The notes under the pieces: generated by a model
Databases searched by the model: none
Seen by the model: only the letters and a program-made list of their open reading frames with translations
Told to the model about the DNA's origin: nothing
Translations under genes and position numbers: made by a program
NCBI GenBank assembly: GCA_963730735.1
Contig: CAVSSX010000008.1
Location: forward strand, 124,001 to 188,000
Reading direction: 5' to 3'
Origin: CAVSSX01 sp963730735
GTDB taxonomy: Bacteria; Actinomycetota; Acidimicrobiia; Acidimicrobiales; RAAP-2
Length of the DNA stretch: 64,000 bases
Shown: positions 34,773 to 43,641 of the stretch, in pieces
How the letters are laid out: every line of letters begins with the position of its first letter
How positions within the stretch are numbered: the first letter of the stretch is position 1

Positions 34773-35366
34773 TCAGCCCCGGCGGGCCAGCACGCCCTGG
34801 GCCAGGAGCACGCCCAGCAGGGTGGTCTCGTCGAAGAGCCGGCCGGCGGCCATGAGCCCGCCCACCTCGGCCAGCGGGACCTCGAGGGTGGTCATCTGCT
34901 CCTCCTCGGGCCCGTGACGATCGGTCGGGCCGGCCGAGAGCCCGGTGGCCAGGAAGATCGAGGTCCGCTGGGTGCAGAAGCCCGGTGAGTTGTAGGTGGC
35001 CACCAGCAGCTCCCAGGTGGTGGCCACCAGTCCGGCCTCTTCGAGGAGCTCGCGCCGGGCCGTGTCGACCGGCGGCTCGCCGGCCACGTCGCAGGTGCCG
35101 GCGGGCAGCTCGAGCACGGTGGTTCGCATGGGGCCGCGGTACTGGCGCACGAGCGTGACCCGCTCGGCGTCGTCGACGGCGCAGATGGCCACGGCCCCCG
35201 GGTGGTGCAGGACGTCGCGCTCGAACGTCCGGCCGGCCGGGTCCGAGAAGCGGTCGTGGGTGAGCCGCAGCATCCAGCCCTGCCAGATCGGCTCGGAGCC
35301 GAGGTAGGCGAAGCCGGTGTCGTCGCCCTCGGGCAGGATCTCGACCGACCGGTCGGCGTCGGACAC
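34773..35366 (-). CDS. Nudix hydrolase, ADP-ribose pyrophosphatase type
   Basis: This 197-residue protein has the Nudix box in GEPPVDTARRELLEEAGL, preceded by VLELPAGTCDV, the ADP-ribose pyrophosphatase-type ELPAG signature. It is expected to cleave ADP-ribose to AMP and ribose 5-phosphate. The Rv1700 position between pyrG and xerD is kept. Gaps are 6 nt to xerD and 10 nt to pyrG. Confidence 0.9.
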   Translation of the reverse strand: MSDADRSVEILPEGDDTGFAYLGSEPIWQGWMLRLTHDRFSDPAGRTFERDVLHHPGAVAICAVDDAERVTLVRQYRGPMRTTVLELPAGTCDVAGEPPVDTARRELLEEAGLVATTWELLVATYNSPGFCTQRTSIFLATGLSAGPTDRHGPEEEQMTTLEVPLAEVGGLMAAGRLFDETTLLGVLLAQGVLARRG

Positions 35367-35376
35367 CGGGTCGGCC

Positions 35377-37038
35377 CTAGTGGACGGCGTCGAGGTCGTC
35401 GAGCTCGCTCACGTCGATGAGGCGGGGCTCGCGGCCCTCGGCCCGCTCGAGCGCCGCCGACACCACGCCGACGAAGAGCGGGTGGGGCCGGTCGGGTCGG
35501 CTCTTGAACTCCGGGTGGGCCTGGGTGCCGACCCAGAACGGGTGGCCCGGCAGCTCGACGAACTCCACCAGGCGCCCGTCGGGCGAGATGCCCGAGCAGA
35601 CCAGCCCGGCCGCCTCGAGCCGCGACCGGTACCGGCCGTTGACCTCGTAGCGGTGCCGGTGGCGCTCGGTGACCGTCTCGCTGCCGTAGAGCCCGGCCAC
35701 CTGGGAGCCGGGGGCCAAGAGGGCCGAGTACGAGCCGAGCCGCATGGTGCCGCCCATGTCGACCACGTGGGCCTGGTCGTCCATCAGGTCGATGACGTGG
35801 TGCGGCGAGTAGGGGTCGAACTCGCGCGAGTTGGCCCCCTCCAGGCCGGCCAGGCTCCGGGCGGCGTCGATCACCATCACCTGGAGGCCGAGGCAGAGCC
35901 CGAGGCAGGGGATGTCGTGGCGGCGGGCGTAGTCGGCGGCGGCCACCATGCCCTCGATGCCGCGCTCGCCGAACCCGCCGGGGATGACGATCCCGTCGAG
36001 GTCCCGCAGGCGGTCGGTGTCGAGGAGATCGGGCACGAGCTCGGCGTCGATCCAGTCGAAGACCACCCGCACGCCCTGGGCGAAGCCGGCGTGGCGCAGC
36101 GACTCGACGACCGACAGGTAGGCGTCGGGCAGGTTGACGTACTTGCCGATGATCCCGATCCGCACCGGTCGGTCGGCCGCCTCCACCCGGTGGACCAGCG
36201 CCGTCCAGTGGGTGAGGTCGACCGGGTGGGCCTCGGGGTCGACGGCCAGGGTGCGCAGCACGATGTCGTCGAGCCCTTCCTCCCGCAGGACGAGGGGGAT
36301 CTCGTAGATGCTCGGGGCGTCGACCGCCGAGACCACGGCGTCGATCTGGACGTCGCACAGGAGCGAGATCTTGCGCTTGAGCCCGTCGGAGATCGGCTGG
36401 TCGCTCCGGCAGACGATGACGTCGGGCTGGATACCGCGGCTGCGCAGCTCGGTGACCGAGTGCTGGGTGGGCTTGGTCTTCTGCTCCCCCGACGGGGCCA
36501 GGTAGGGCACCAGGGTGAGGTGGACGTAGCAGACGTTGTCCCGGCCGACGTCCCGGCGGAACTGCCGGATGGCCTCGACGAAGGGCACGATCTCGATGTC
36601 GCCCACCGTGCCGCCGATCTCCACGATGACCACGTCCACGTCGTCGGAGGCCAGGCGCGTGATGCGCTCCTTGATCTCGTCGGTGACGTGGGGGATGACC
36701 TGGACGGTCTTGCCCAGGTAGTCGCCCCGTCGCTCCTTGGCGATCACCGACGAGTAGATCGTGCCGGTGGTGGTGTTCGAGTTGCGGTTGAGGTTCTCGT
36801 CGATGAACCGCTCGTAGTGACCGAGGTCGAGGTCGGTCTCGCCGCCGTCCTCGGTGACGAACACCTCACCGTGCTCGCCCGGGTTCATGGTGCCCGGGTC
36901 GACGTTGATGTACGGGTCGAGCTTGCACATCGTCACCCGCAGGCCCCGGCACTTGAGCAGCCGACCGAGCGAGGACGCCGTCAGGCCCTTGCCGAGCGAG
37001 CTCGAGACACCGCCGGTGACGAAGACGAATTTGCTCAC
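35377..37038 (-). CDS. pyrG: CTP synthase
   Basis: This enzyme makes CTP from UTP, ATP and glutamine. The 553-residue chain has FVFVTGGVSSSLGKGLTASS, KLDPYINVDPGTMNP, GEVFVTEDGGETDLDLGHYERF, and the glutamine amidotransferase half with the catalytic Cys in CLGLCLGLQ and the HPEF motif. The start is GTG 37038 (VSKFVFVTGG). It follows recN in the run. Confidence 0.96.
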   Translation of the reverse strand: MSKFVFVTGGVSSSLGKGLTASSLGRLLKCRGLRVTMCKLDPYINVDPGTMNPGEHGEVFVTEDGGETDLDLGHYERFIDENLNRNSNTTTGTIYSSVIAKERRGDYLGKTVQVIPHVTDEIKERITRLASDDVDVVIVEIGGTVGDIEIVPFVEAIRQFRRDVGRDNVCYVHLTLVPYLAPSGEQKTKPTQHSVTELRSRGIQPDVIVCRSDQPISDGLKRKISLLCDVQIDAVVSAVDAPSIYEIPLVLREEGLDDIVLRTLAVDPEAHPVDLTHWTALVHRVEAADRPVRIGIIGKYVNLPDAYLSVVESLRHAGFAQGVRVVFDWIDAELVPDLLDTDRLRDLDGIVIPGGFGERGIEGMVAAADYARRHDIPCLGLCLGLQVMVIDAARSLAGLEGANSREFDPYSPHHVIDLMDDQAHVVDMGGTMRLGSYSALLAPGSQVAGLYGSETVTERHRHRYEVNGRYRSRLEAAGLVCSGISPDGRLVEFVELPGHPFWVGTQAHPEFKSRPDRPHPLFVGVVSAALERAEGREPRLIDVSELDDLDAVH

Positions 37039-37124
37039 CGCGGCGACCGCCGGGCGGTGCGAGGGAGACCGGCCCCCGGGGTTCCGGTCGGGCGGGGTCC
37101 ATATCGCTGGTGCACCCTCACACG

Positions 37125-38778
37125 CTAGACGACACCGGCCCGGTCCGTGGTGGACGTGGCGGCGTCGGCGGCCCACGACAGGAGCTCCTCGGCGTGGGCC
37201 CGGGCGGTCGCGCTGTCGGGCTGTCCCGACAGCATCCGGGCGAGCTCGACCACCCGCTCGTCGGGCCCGAGGACCGCCGCCGAGGTCGCCGTCCGGCCGC
37301 GCCGGTCACCGACTTGGCCACGGCCACCTGGTGGTCGGCGAACGCCGCCACCTGGGGCAGGTGGGTGACCACCAGCACCTGGCGCCCGGTGGCCACTTCG
37401 TGGAGGGCGCCGGCCAGGGCCAGCGCCGCCTGTCCCCCGACGCCGGCGTCGACCTCGTCGAAGACCATGGTGTCGGGCCCGCCCACCGCCACCAGCCGCA
37501 GGGCCAGCATGGCCCGGGCCAGCTCCCCGCCCGACGCCACCTTGTGGATCGGCTGGAGCGACTCCCCTTCGTTCGCCCCGAGGAGGAAGCGCACGGGGTC
37601 GCCCGTGCCGGTCTCGGCCACCTCGACCCCGAAGCGGGCGCCACCCATGGCCAGCGACCCCAGTCGATCGACCACGGCGGCGGCCAGGTCCGGGTGCCGC
37701 CTGCTGGCGCCGGGCCCGCAACGCCGTCGCCGCCGTCGCCGACTCGGCGGTGGCCGCCGCCCGCTCGGCCTCGAGCCGGGCCGCCGTCGCCTCGGCCCCA
37801 TCGAGCTGGTCGCGCTCGGCCCGGGCCCGCTCGACGAAGGCCAGCACGTCGGCCAGGGTCGGGCCGTACTTGTGGCGGAGGTCGGCCAGCGCCCGTTGGC
37901 GGGCCAGCACCGCCTCCAGCCGGGCCGGGTCGTCGTCCCAGGTGTCGACCACCGCCCGCAGGTCGACCGCGATGTCGTCCACCTCGGCCGCCGCCGCCCG
38001 CAGCCGGGCCTCCCAGGCGGCCAGCGGCGCCCGGTCGCCCAGCGCCGCCACCGCCTCGCCCAGCCGCTCGCTGGCCCCGGGGGACGCCGGCGCCGCCCCG
38101 AGGAGGGCGTCGTAGGCCCCGGCGGCGGCCTGTCGGAGGGCCGAGAGGTCGGAGAGCCGGGCCACCTCGGCCGCCAGGGTCGCCTCCTCGTCGGGATCGA
38201 CGATCGAGGCCCCGTCGATCTCGGCGATCTGGTGGGCCAGCACGTCGAGCTCCCTCGCCCGCTGGGCGGTGTCGCCGCCGAGGGCCGACAGCCGGGCGTC
38301 GAGGTCGGCCAACCGCGCCGTGGCCGCTCGCACGGCCGCCCGCTCGGCGTCGGTGCCGGCGAAGGCGTCGAGGGCCCGGCGCTGGGCCGACGGGGCGAGG
38401 AGGGAGTGCTGCTCGTGCTGGCCGTGGATGTCGAGCAGCCGCGGGGCCAGCTCGGACAGGGCCGAGAGCGGGGCCATGCGCCCGTCGATCCAGGCCCGGG
38501 ACCGCCCATGGGCCGGCAACGAGCGGGCCACCAGGACCTCCGTCGGCTCGCCGTCGTCCTCGCCGGCCAGCTCGAAGCGGGCCTCGACCAGCGCCTCGTC
38601 GGCACCGGCCCGCACCAACCCGGGCGAGCCCCGACCGCCCAGCACCAGCTGGAGCGCCTCGACCAGGAGGGTCTTGCCGGCGCCGGTCTCGCCGGTCAGG
38701 GCGGTCATGCCCGGACCCGAGGCGGAGCGTGAGGTCCTCGATGACCCCGAGGTCCCGGACCCGCAGATCGGTCAGCAC
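37125..38778 (-). CDS. recN: DNA repair protein RecN (three frameshifts)
   Basis: This SMC-like ATPase of double-strand-break repair should be about 551 residues. It is built from pieces in three frames: MLTDLRVRDLGVIEDLTLRLGSG; then ALTGETGAGKTLLVEAL (Walker A) and LDIHGQHEQHSLL with a long coiled coil; then VASGGELARAMLALRLV (ABC signature), TMVFDEVDAGVGG (Walker B) and VLVVTHLPQVAAFADHQVAV; then RVVELARMLSG. Shifts are near 38710, 37695 and 37300. All motifs of an active RecN are kept, so sequence errors are likely. The start is ATG 38778. Linked to nadK and tlyA, as usual. Confidence 0.9.
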
Positions 38779-38791
38779 CGGCCGGTCCCCC

Positions 38792-39718
38792 TCAGTGGGG
38801 TGTGGCCGGTTCGAGCAGGGAGCGCAACAGCGGGGCGAAGCCCCGACCGCCCGACCCGAGGAGACGGACCGGGTGGTCGGCCAGCCGACACGTCACCTCG
38901 GCCCCGGGGGCCAGGCGACCCACCTCCTGGCCGTCGATGACCAGCACCGCCGGGCGCCCGCCGTCCTGGACGGCGACGGTCAGGGTCTGCTCGGCCGACA
39001 GCACCAGGCTGTGGCCGGCCGAGAGGTGCGGGGCCACCGGGGTGACCACCATGGCCCGCAGCTGGGGGGCGAGCACCGGTCCCCCGGCGGAGAGGTTGTA
39101 GGCCGTCGACCCGGTGGCCGTGGCCACCAGCAGGCCGTCGGCCCCGTAGCTCAGGTAGGGCACGCCGTCGATGGCCGTGCCCAGCCGCACGGTGTGCCCG
39201 GGGACCGTCTTCTCGGTGACCACTTCGTTCAGGGCCAGCCACCACCGGTCGCCACCCTCCCCCTGGCCGTTCATGACCGAGGCCGAGAGGGAACGGTCGG
39301 CGACGTCGGCCGGCGTCAGCGAGCCGGTGACCGTCACCGACAGGGCGGCCCGCTCGTCGATCTCGAGCCGGCCGTCGAGCGCCTGGGCCAAGGTGTCGGT
39401 GAGCTGGTCGGGATGGACCTCGAGCAGGTAGCCGAGCCGGCCCAGGTTCACGCCGAAGATGGGCACCCCCGACGGCCAGGCCAGCGGCACGAGGCGGAGG
39501 AACGTTCCGTCCCCACCCAGGCTGACACCGACGTCGCAACCGGTCAGGTCCACCTCGACCAGGGGGACCTCGACGCCGTCCTCGGTCACCCGGTCCCACT
39601 CCGAGAGGGCCAGTGTCCGGGCCCGATGACCCTCGGACTCGAGCCACGTCACGGCCCGCCGGGCGAGCTCGGCCGCCTCGGGGCGCGCCGGATGGACGAG
39701 CAGGGCCACCGTCGCCAT
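38792..39718 (-). CDS. nadK: NAD kinase
   Basis: This 308-residue enzyme phosphorylates NAD to NADP. It has the GGDGT motif in SLGGDGTFLRLVPLA, FGVNLGRLGYLLEVHP, EVVTEKTVPGHTVRL, and STAYNLSAGGPVLAPQ. The start is ATG 39718, 10 nt after tlyA. The order tlyA-nadK-recN is conserved in Actinobacteria. Confidence 0.95.
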   Translation of the reverse strand: MATVALLVHPARPEAAELARRAVTWLESEGHRARTLALSEWDRVTEDGVEVPLVEVDLTGCDVGVSLGGDGTFLRLVPLAWPSGVPIFGVNLGRLGYLLEVHPDQLTDTLAQALDGRLEIDERAALSVTVTGSLTPADVADRSLSASVMNGQGEGGDRWWLALNEVVTEKTVPGHTVRLGTAIDGVPYLSYGADGLLVATATGSTAYNLSAGGPVLAPQLRAMVVTPVAPHLSAGHSLVLSAEQTLTVAVQDGGRPAVLVIDGQEVGRLAPGAEVTCRLADHPVRLLGSGGRGFAPLLRSLLEPATPH

Positions 39719-39727
39719 GGCCGTCCC

Positions 39728-40564
39728 TCAGTCCTGGGGGGGCGCGGGCAGGGCGGCGTCGACGAGGGCCGACCGGGCCGCCTCGTCGAGGGCCGGGGCC
39801 CCGACCACGGCGTGGAGGAAGAACTCGGTGTTGCCGGCGGGCCCGGCGACCGGTGACGTCATGGCCCCCATGATGCCGGTTCCAGCGCCTTGGAGTGCGA
39901 ACGCCGCTCCGTCGAGGGCCCGTGACCACGCCCCTCGGTCCCGGATGACGCCCTTGCCCCGGGAGACCTCGGCCCGACCGGCCTCGAACTGCGGCTTGAC
40001 CAGCAGGACCAGGTGGCCCCCGGGGGCGGCCGCCAGGCCGACCAGGGCCGACACCACCGTCGAGAGCGAGATGAAGGACAGGTCGGCCACCACCAGGTCG
40101 AAGGGGGCGGCCGGCGCCCCGTCGGGCCCGAGCTCCTCGAGGGTCAGGTAGCGGACATTGGTCCGCTCGCGCACCTCGACCCGGGGGTCGTGGCGCAACC
40201 GGGCATCGAGTTGCCCGTAGCCGACGTCGACGGCGCACACGCTGGCCGCGCCCCGCTGCAGCAGGCAGTCGGTGAATCCTCCGGTCGAGGCGCCGGCGTC
40301 GAGCGCCCGGACGCCGTCGACCACGATGTCGAACCCGGTGAGAGCGGCGTCGAGCTTGTCGCCCCCTCGGCTCACGAACCGGGGCCCCGCACCGGACAGG
40401 AGGACCGGTTCGCCGGGAGCGACCAGACGGGCCGGCTTGTCGGCCACCGTCCCGGCGACCAGGACCCGGCCGGCGGCGATGGCCACCTGGGCCTGTTGGC
40501 GGCTCTCGACCAGGCCTCGTCGCACCAGCTCGTGGTCGAGCCGGCGGCGGGCCGGCGAACTCAG
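39728..40564 (-). CDS. tlyA: rRNA 2'-O-methyltransferase TlyA (unusual start)
   Basis: This protein has an N-terminal S4 domain (RRRLDHELVRRGLVESRQQAQ) and a FtsJ-like methyltransferase domain: LDAGASTGGFTDCLLQRGA, AVDVGYGQLD, DLVVADLSFISL, LLVKPQFEAGR and the KGVIRD block. It methylates 16S and 23S rRNA in mycobacteria. No ATG, GTG or TTG precedes the S4 domain. GTG 40525 would cut off its first 13 residues. CTG 40564 overlaps the preceding stop as CTGA, in the manner of the ATGA/GTGA overlaps elsewhere in the window, so CTG is chosen with caution. Confidence 0.88.
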   Translation of the reverse strand: MSSPARRRLDHELVRRGLVESRQQAQVAIAAGRVLVAGTVADKPARLVAPGEPVLLSGAGPRFVSRGGDKLDAALTGFDIVVDGVRALDAGASTGGFTDCLLQRGAASVCAVDVGYGQLDARLRHDPRVEVRERTNVRYLTLEELGPDGAPAAPFDLVVADLSFISLSTVVSALVGLAAAPGGHLVLLVKPQFEAGRAEVSRGKGVIRDRGAWSRALDGAAFALQGAGTGIMGAMTSPVAGPAGNTEFFLHAVVGAPALDEAARSALVDAALPAPPQD

Positions 40565-41196
40565 GCCGGGCCCTCGCCCGGCAGGGCGCCGTCGACCGGC
40601 GGTCCCCCCGAGCCCTTCGTGGACGAGGGACCGGTGCCCTGGTCCTTCTTCTTCTTGTTCTTCTTCTTGCCGGCGGTCGGGGATCCGGGGACCCGGTCGG
40701 CCACCGTGGCGGCCGCCCGCTTGGCGCTCGAGGCGGTCTTGCCCAGCTGTTCGGCGGCCACGCCGCCCGCCCCGGCGACCCCGGCCACGGCCTGCTTGGC
40801 CGAGGTGGCCGCCTTGCCGACCTGGTCGGCCGCCCCGGAGCGGAGGTCGGTCACCGTCGACGCGGCAGACGACGCAGCGGCCCCGGTGGCCGAGCGACCG
40901 GTCTCCGCCGAGCGGCGCAGGATGTCGGCCACACGCTGGGCCAGGTCGTCGACCGACGTCACCCCGAGGGCCGACAGCTGGCTCGCCACCTCGGCCCGCA
41001 CCACCTCGAGGAGGGAGTCGCCCATCCGCCGGCTGCGCTCGAGCAGGTCGTCGAGGAACTCCTGCGCCTGACCCTTCGACGACCCGCCGGCCGACAGGAG
41101 CTCGCGCACCAGCTCTTCGGCCCGGGCCCGGGTGACCTGACCCAGGGCGGCGCCGGCTTCGACGTACTTGCGGAACGCGTCATTGGAGGGAGCCAT
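40561..41196 (-). CDS. Phasin-like coiled-coil protein with lysine-rich tail
   Basis: This 211-residue protein starts at ATG 41196 (MAPSNDAFRKYVEAGAALG). The first 110 residues are amphipathic helix (ARAEELVRELLSAGG, SLLEVVRAEVASQLSALG, LAQRVADILRRSAE). An Ala/Ser/Val-rich stretch follows, then a basic cluster KKKNKKKK and a Gly/Pro tail. It recalls phasins and histone-like AlaLys-rich tails. It occupies the place of the short Rv1693 gene of M. tuberculosis, between the HAD and tlyA genes. No function is established. It is coupled to tlyA. Confidence 0.65.
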   Translation of the reverse strand: MAPSNDAFRKYVEAGAALGQVTRARAEELVRELLSAGGSSKGQAQEFLDDLLERSRRMGDSLLEVVRAEVASQLSALGVTSVDDLAQRVADILRRSAETGRSATGAAASSAASTVTDLRSGAADQVGKAATSAKQAVAGVAGAGGVAAEQLGKTASSAKRAAATVADRVPGSPTAGKKKNKKKKDQGTGPSSTKGSGGPPVDGALPGEGPA

Positions 41197-41212
41197 GCAC
41201 GCAATTGTAGTC

Positions 41213-41239
41213 GTAGTGCTAGCCGACAGCTAGCACTAC
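41213..41239. promoter_or_regulatory. Perfect 11-bp inverted repeat between HAD and phasin-like genes
   Basis: GTAGTGCTAGC and GCTAGCACTAC are separated by CGACA. The right arm contains the HAD stop codon (TAG on the minus strand). The left arm ends 17 nt before the phasin-like ATG. It could be an operator or an attenuator hairpin; no T-run follows. Confidence 0.5.
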
Positions 41240-42006
41240 GCCGGCCCGAGGAACAGGTCGACCAGGGCGGCGAAGTCGTCGGCCACGACGTCGGGTTCGG
41301 GGCCGGCCGGCTCACTCGAGGCCACCCCCGAACGCACCAGGGCGAACGGCACGCCGAGTTGGCGGGCCAGCGCACCGTCGGTCGAGGGGCGGTCGCCCAC
41401 GCCGACGGTGACGTCGGCCACCCGTTGGCGGATCAGGTCGGCCATGGGGAGATGGGGCTTGCCGGCGACCTCGGGCGTGACCCCGGCCGCCGTCGCCACC
41501 GAGACGAGCAGCGAGCCGGCCCCCGGGAGGAGCCCGTCGGGGGTCGGGTGCGTGGGGTCCCCGTTGGTCCCGATGAGCCGGGCACCCTTGCGGATGGTGG
41601 TGGCCGCCCGGGCCAGGTGGTCGAAGTCGAAGGCGTGGGTCCACCCGACCACCACCACGTCGGCCGAGTCGCCCTCGACGACCTCGGCCCCCCGGTCGGC
41701 CAGGGCCTCTCGCACCCCGTCGTCGGCCAGGCAGTGGACCCGCTCCCCCGGCGCCACCAGGGACGCCGCCGCCTGGGCCGACGAGACGACCTCGTGCGGG
41801 CCGATCTCGATGCCCACCCGGGCCAGGCGTTCGACGAACGTGGCCACGGTCGGCGACGAGTTGTTGGTGGCGAAGAGGACCCCGACACCGGCGGCCCGCA
41901 ACCGGGCCACGGCCGAGGCCCCGCCGGGGATGGCCTGCTGGGCCAGCCAGATGACGCCGTCGAGATCGATGACCCAGGTGCCGGTGGGCTCAGGAGGCCA
42001 GGACAT
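41236..42006 (-). CDS. HAD-IIA family hydrolase
   Basis: This 256-residue HAD phosphatase has the nucleophile motif VIDLDGVIWLAQQAIPGG, LFATNNSSPTVATF, a C2-type cap (VVVGWTHAFDFDHLARAATT) and the acidic motif VGDRPSTDGALARQLG. It resembles NagD/PGP-like enzymes. The M. tuberculosis counterpart by position is Rv1692, a glycerol-3-phosphate phosphatase, so that role is possible. ATG 42006 overlaps the UspA end by 17 nt. Confidence 0.87.
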   Translation of the reverse strand: MSWPPEPTGTWVIDLDGVIWLAQQAIPGGASAVARLRAAGVGVLFATNNSSPTVATFVERLARVGIEIGPHEVVSSAQAAASLVAPGERVHCLADDGVREALADRGAEVVEGDSADVVVVGWTHAFDFDHLARAATTIRKGARLIGTNGDPTHPTPDGLLPGAGSLLVSVATAAGVTPEVAGKPHLPMADLIRQRVADVTVGVGDRPSTDGALARQLGVPFALVRSGVASSEPAGPEPDVVADDFAALVDLFLGPA

Positions 42007-42445
42007 CGCCCCGTACGACGACCACCGGGCAGGTCGCGTGGTGCACGCAGTGCATGCCCACCGAGCCGAGGAGCACCCGGGAGAGGTCGTGGTGGCCCCG
42101 GTTGCCGACCACCAGCAGGTCGGCGTCCTTGGACGCGGCGACGAGCACGTCGCCCGGGTGGCCGGGCGTGATGGTGGTGATGACCTCGACCCCGGGGTCG
42201 TCGCCCACGACCCCCAGCACGATCTCCTTCAGGGTGGTGGCGGCGTAGTCGGCGTAGTCGTCGTCGCTGATCGGCAGGACCATGGTGGCCCCCATGCCCT
42301 CGCCGACGCCCAACCAGTTCGAGGGCACTTGGTACGAGCAGACCGCCTCGAGCGTCGCCCCGCGCAGTCGCGCCTCTTCGAGCGCCCACTGCACCGTCGC
42401 CTGCGACTGCTCCGACCCGTCCACTCCGACCACGATGCGTCCCAT
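41990..42445 (-). CDS. Universal stress protein (UspA family)
   Basis: This 151-residue protein has the N-terminal RIVVGVDGSEQSQATVQWALEEA and the ATP-binding pattern GNRGHHDLSRVLLGSVGMHCVHHATCPVVVV, matching G-2x-G-9x-G(S/T). It should bind ATP. A hydrophobic/acidic insert (LPISDDDYADYAATTLKE) is in the middle. It is translationally linked to the HAD gene. Confidence 0.92.
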   Translation of the reverse strand: MGRIVVGVDGSEQSQATVQWALEEARLRGATLEAVCSYQVPSNWLGVGEGMGATMVLPISDDDYADYAATTLKEIVLGVVGDDPGVEVITTITPGHPGDVLVAASKDADLLVVGNRGHHDLSRVLLGSVGMHCVHHATCPVVVVRGDVLAS

Positions 42446-42520
42446 GGCACCTCCCGGCCAGGCACCCTATCGGCCGGTGACCGCCAGTTCGAAGTCCGGG
42501 CGCCCGTGACGGGCGTCCCC

Positions 42521-43468
42521 TCAGCTGCCGCTCGGGCCGGATTTCCCGGTGGCCAGCTGCCCGAGGAGGGTGTCCTCGACCGGCGACGGGCCGGGCGTGC
42601 CGGCCCGCAGTTCCTCGCGCCACCGCTCGGGGTCGTAGTGCGACGGCTCGGTCTCGGCCAGGAACCGGCGGACGGTGGCGGCGAACCGGGCCGGGTCGGC
42701 GTGGTGCGGGAAGTGCCCGGCGTCCTCGAAGATCTCGAGCCGGCTCCCGGGCATGGCCTGGTGGGCGATCTCGGCGTGGGCCACCGGGATGACGGTGTCG
42801 CGTTCGCCCCACACGAGCAGCGTGGGCATGCCCTCGGCCAGGTAGCAGCGGTCGAGCATCGTCACCACCTGGCCGCGCCAGTCGACCACGGAACGCAGGG
42901 TGCGCGAGAACGCCTGTCGAGCCGCCGCGTCGGGCAGGGAGTCGACCACCCGCACGAAGTCGGCCACGTCGACGCCGACGTCGGTGTTCAAGAGTTGGAG
43001 CACCAGGGCGGTGGCGAACCCCGGCCACCGCCACGGGGTCCAGGTCAGCGCCGGGAAGAGGAGGTCGACGAAGGGCAGGGTGGCCGACCGCAGGACGCCG
43101 GCCACCTCCCGACCGGCGCCACCGGTCGCCACCAGCACCAGTCGTTCGCAACGTTCGGGGAACTGGTAGGCGAACTGGGCCGCCACCCCGCCGCCGAGGG
43201 AGTGCCCGACGATGGTCGCCCGGTCGACGCCGAGGACCGAGAGGAGGTCCCGCATGCCGTTGGCGTAGGCGCCGACGGAGTAGTCGGCCCGGGGCTTGTC
43301 GGACCGGCCGTGGCCGAGGAGGTCGGGGGCGATGACCGTGTGGTCCACCGAGAGGTCACGGATCAGGTCGTGCCAGGTGTCCGAGCTGTCGCCGATGCCG
43401 TGGATGAGGAGGATGGCCGGCCCGTGGCCGGCCATGACGTACGCCCGGCGGTAGCCGTGGATGGTCAC
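42521..43468 (-). CDS. Alpha/beta hydrolase
   Basis: This 315-residue protein has the oxyanion region LLIHGIGDSSDTWHDLI, DLLGHGRSDKP, the nucleophile elbow IVGHSLGGGVAAQFA, an acid in LVWGERDTVIP, and the catalytic His in DAGHFPHHADP. Substrate unknown. The start at GTG 43468 lacks a ribosome site. Coding-like sequence continues upstream (DTITELRPAHGQDEG) and would join ATG 43598 if one base were changed in the G/C runs near 43555-43570, so the N-terminus may be about 43 residues longer. Confidence 0.85.
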   Translation of the reverse strand: MTIHGYRRAYVMAGHGPAILLIHGIGDSSDTWHDLIRDLSVDHTVIAPDLLGHGRSDKPRADYSVGAYANGMRDLLSVLGVDRATIVGHSLGGGVAAQFAYQFPERCERLVLVATGGAGREVAGVLRSATLPFVDLLFPALTWTPWRWPGFATALVLQLLNTDVGVDVADFVRVVDSLPDAAARQAFSRTLRSVVDWRGQVVTMLDRCYLAEGMPTLLVWGERDTVIPVAHAEIAHQAMPGSRLEIFEDAGHFPHHADPARFAATVRRFLAETEPSHYDPERWREELRAGTPGPSPVEDTLLGQLATGKSGPSGS

Positions 43469-43641
43469 CCAGCGGACGCGGGGCTCCTCACCGCCCTCGT
43501 CCTGTCCGTGGGCCGGCCGGAGCTCGGTGATCGTGTCGGGCCGCTCGTCCCGGGCGCCGGGGGGCCGAGGGTGGGGGCACCGGGCCGGCCGAGGTCATCG
43601 GCCCAGGTTAGGGCCCGACGCGCTCCGCCGGCGGGTGCAGC

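Noticed and set aside
37125..38778. Programmed frameshifting in recN
   Set aside because: There are three separate breaks, none with a slippery heptamer plus structure that I can see, and the same kind of break occurs in many unrelated genes here.
36854..39856. 1000-codon plus-strand open frame
   Set aside because: It is antisense to pyrG, recN and nadK and has the Arg/Pro/Gly-rich composition of a high-GC shadow frame.
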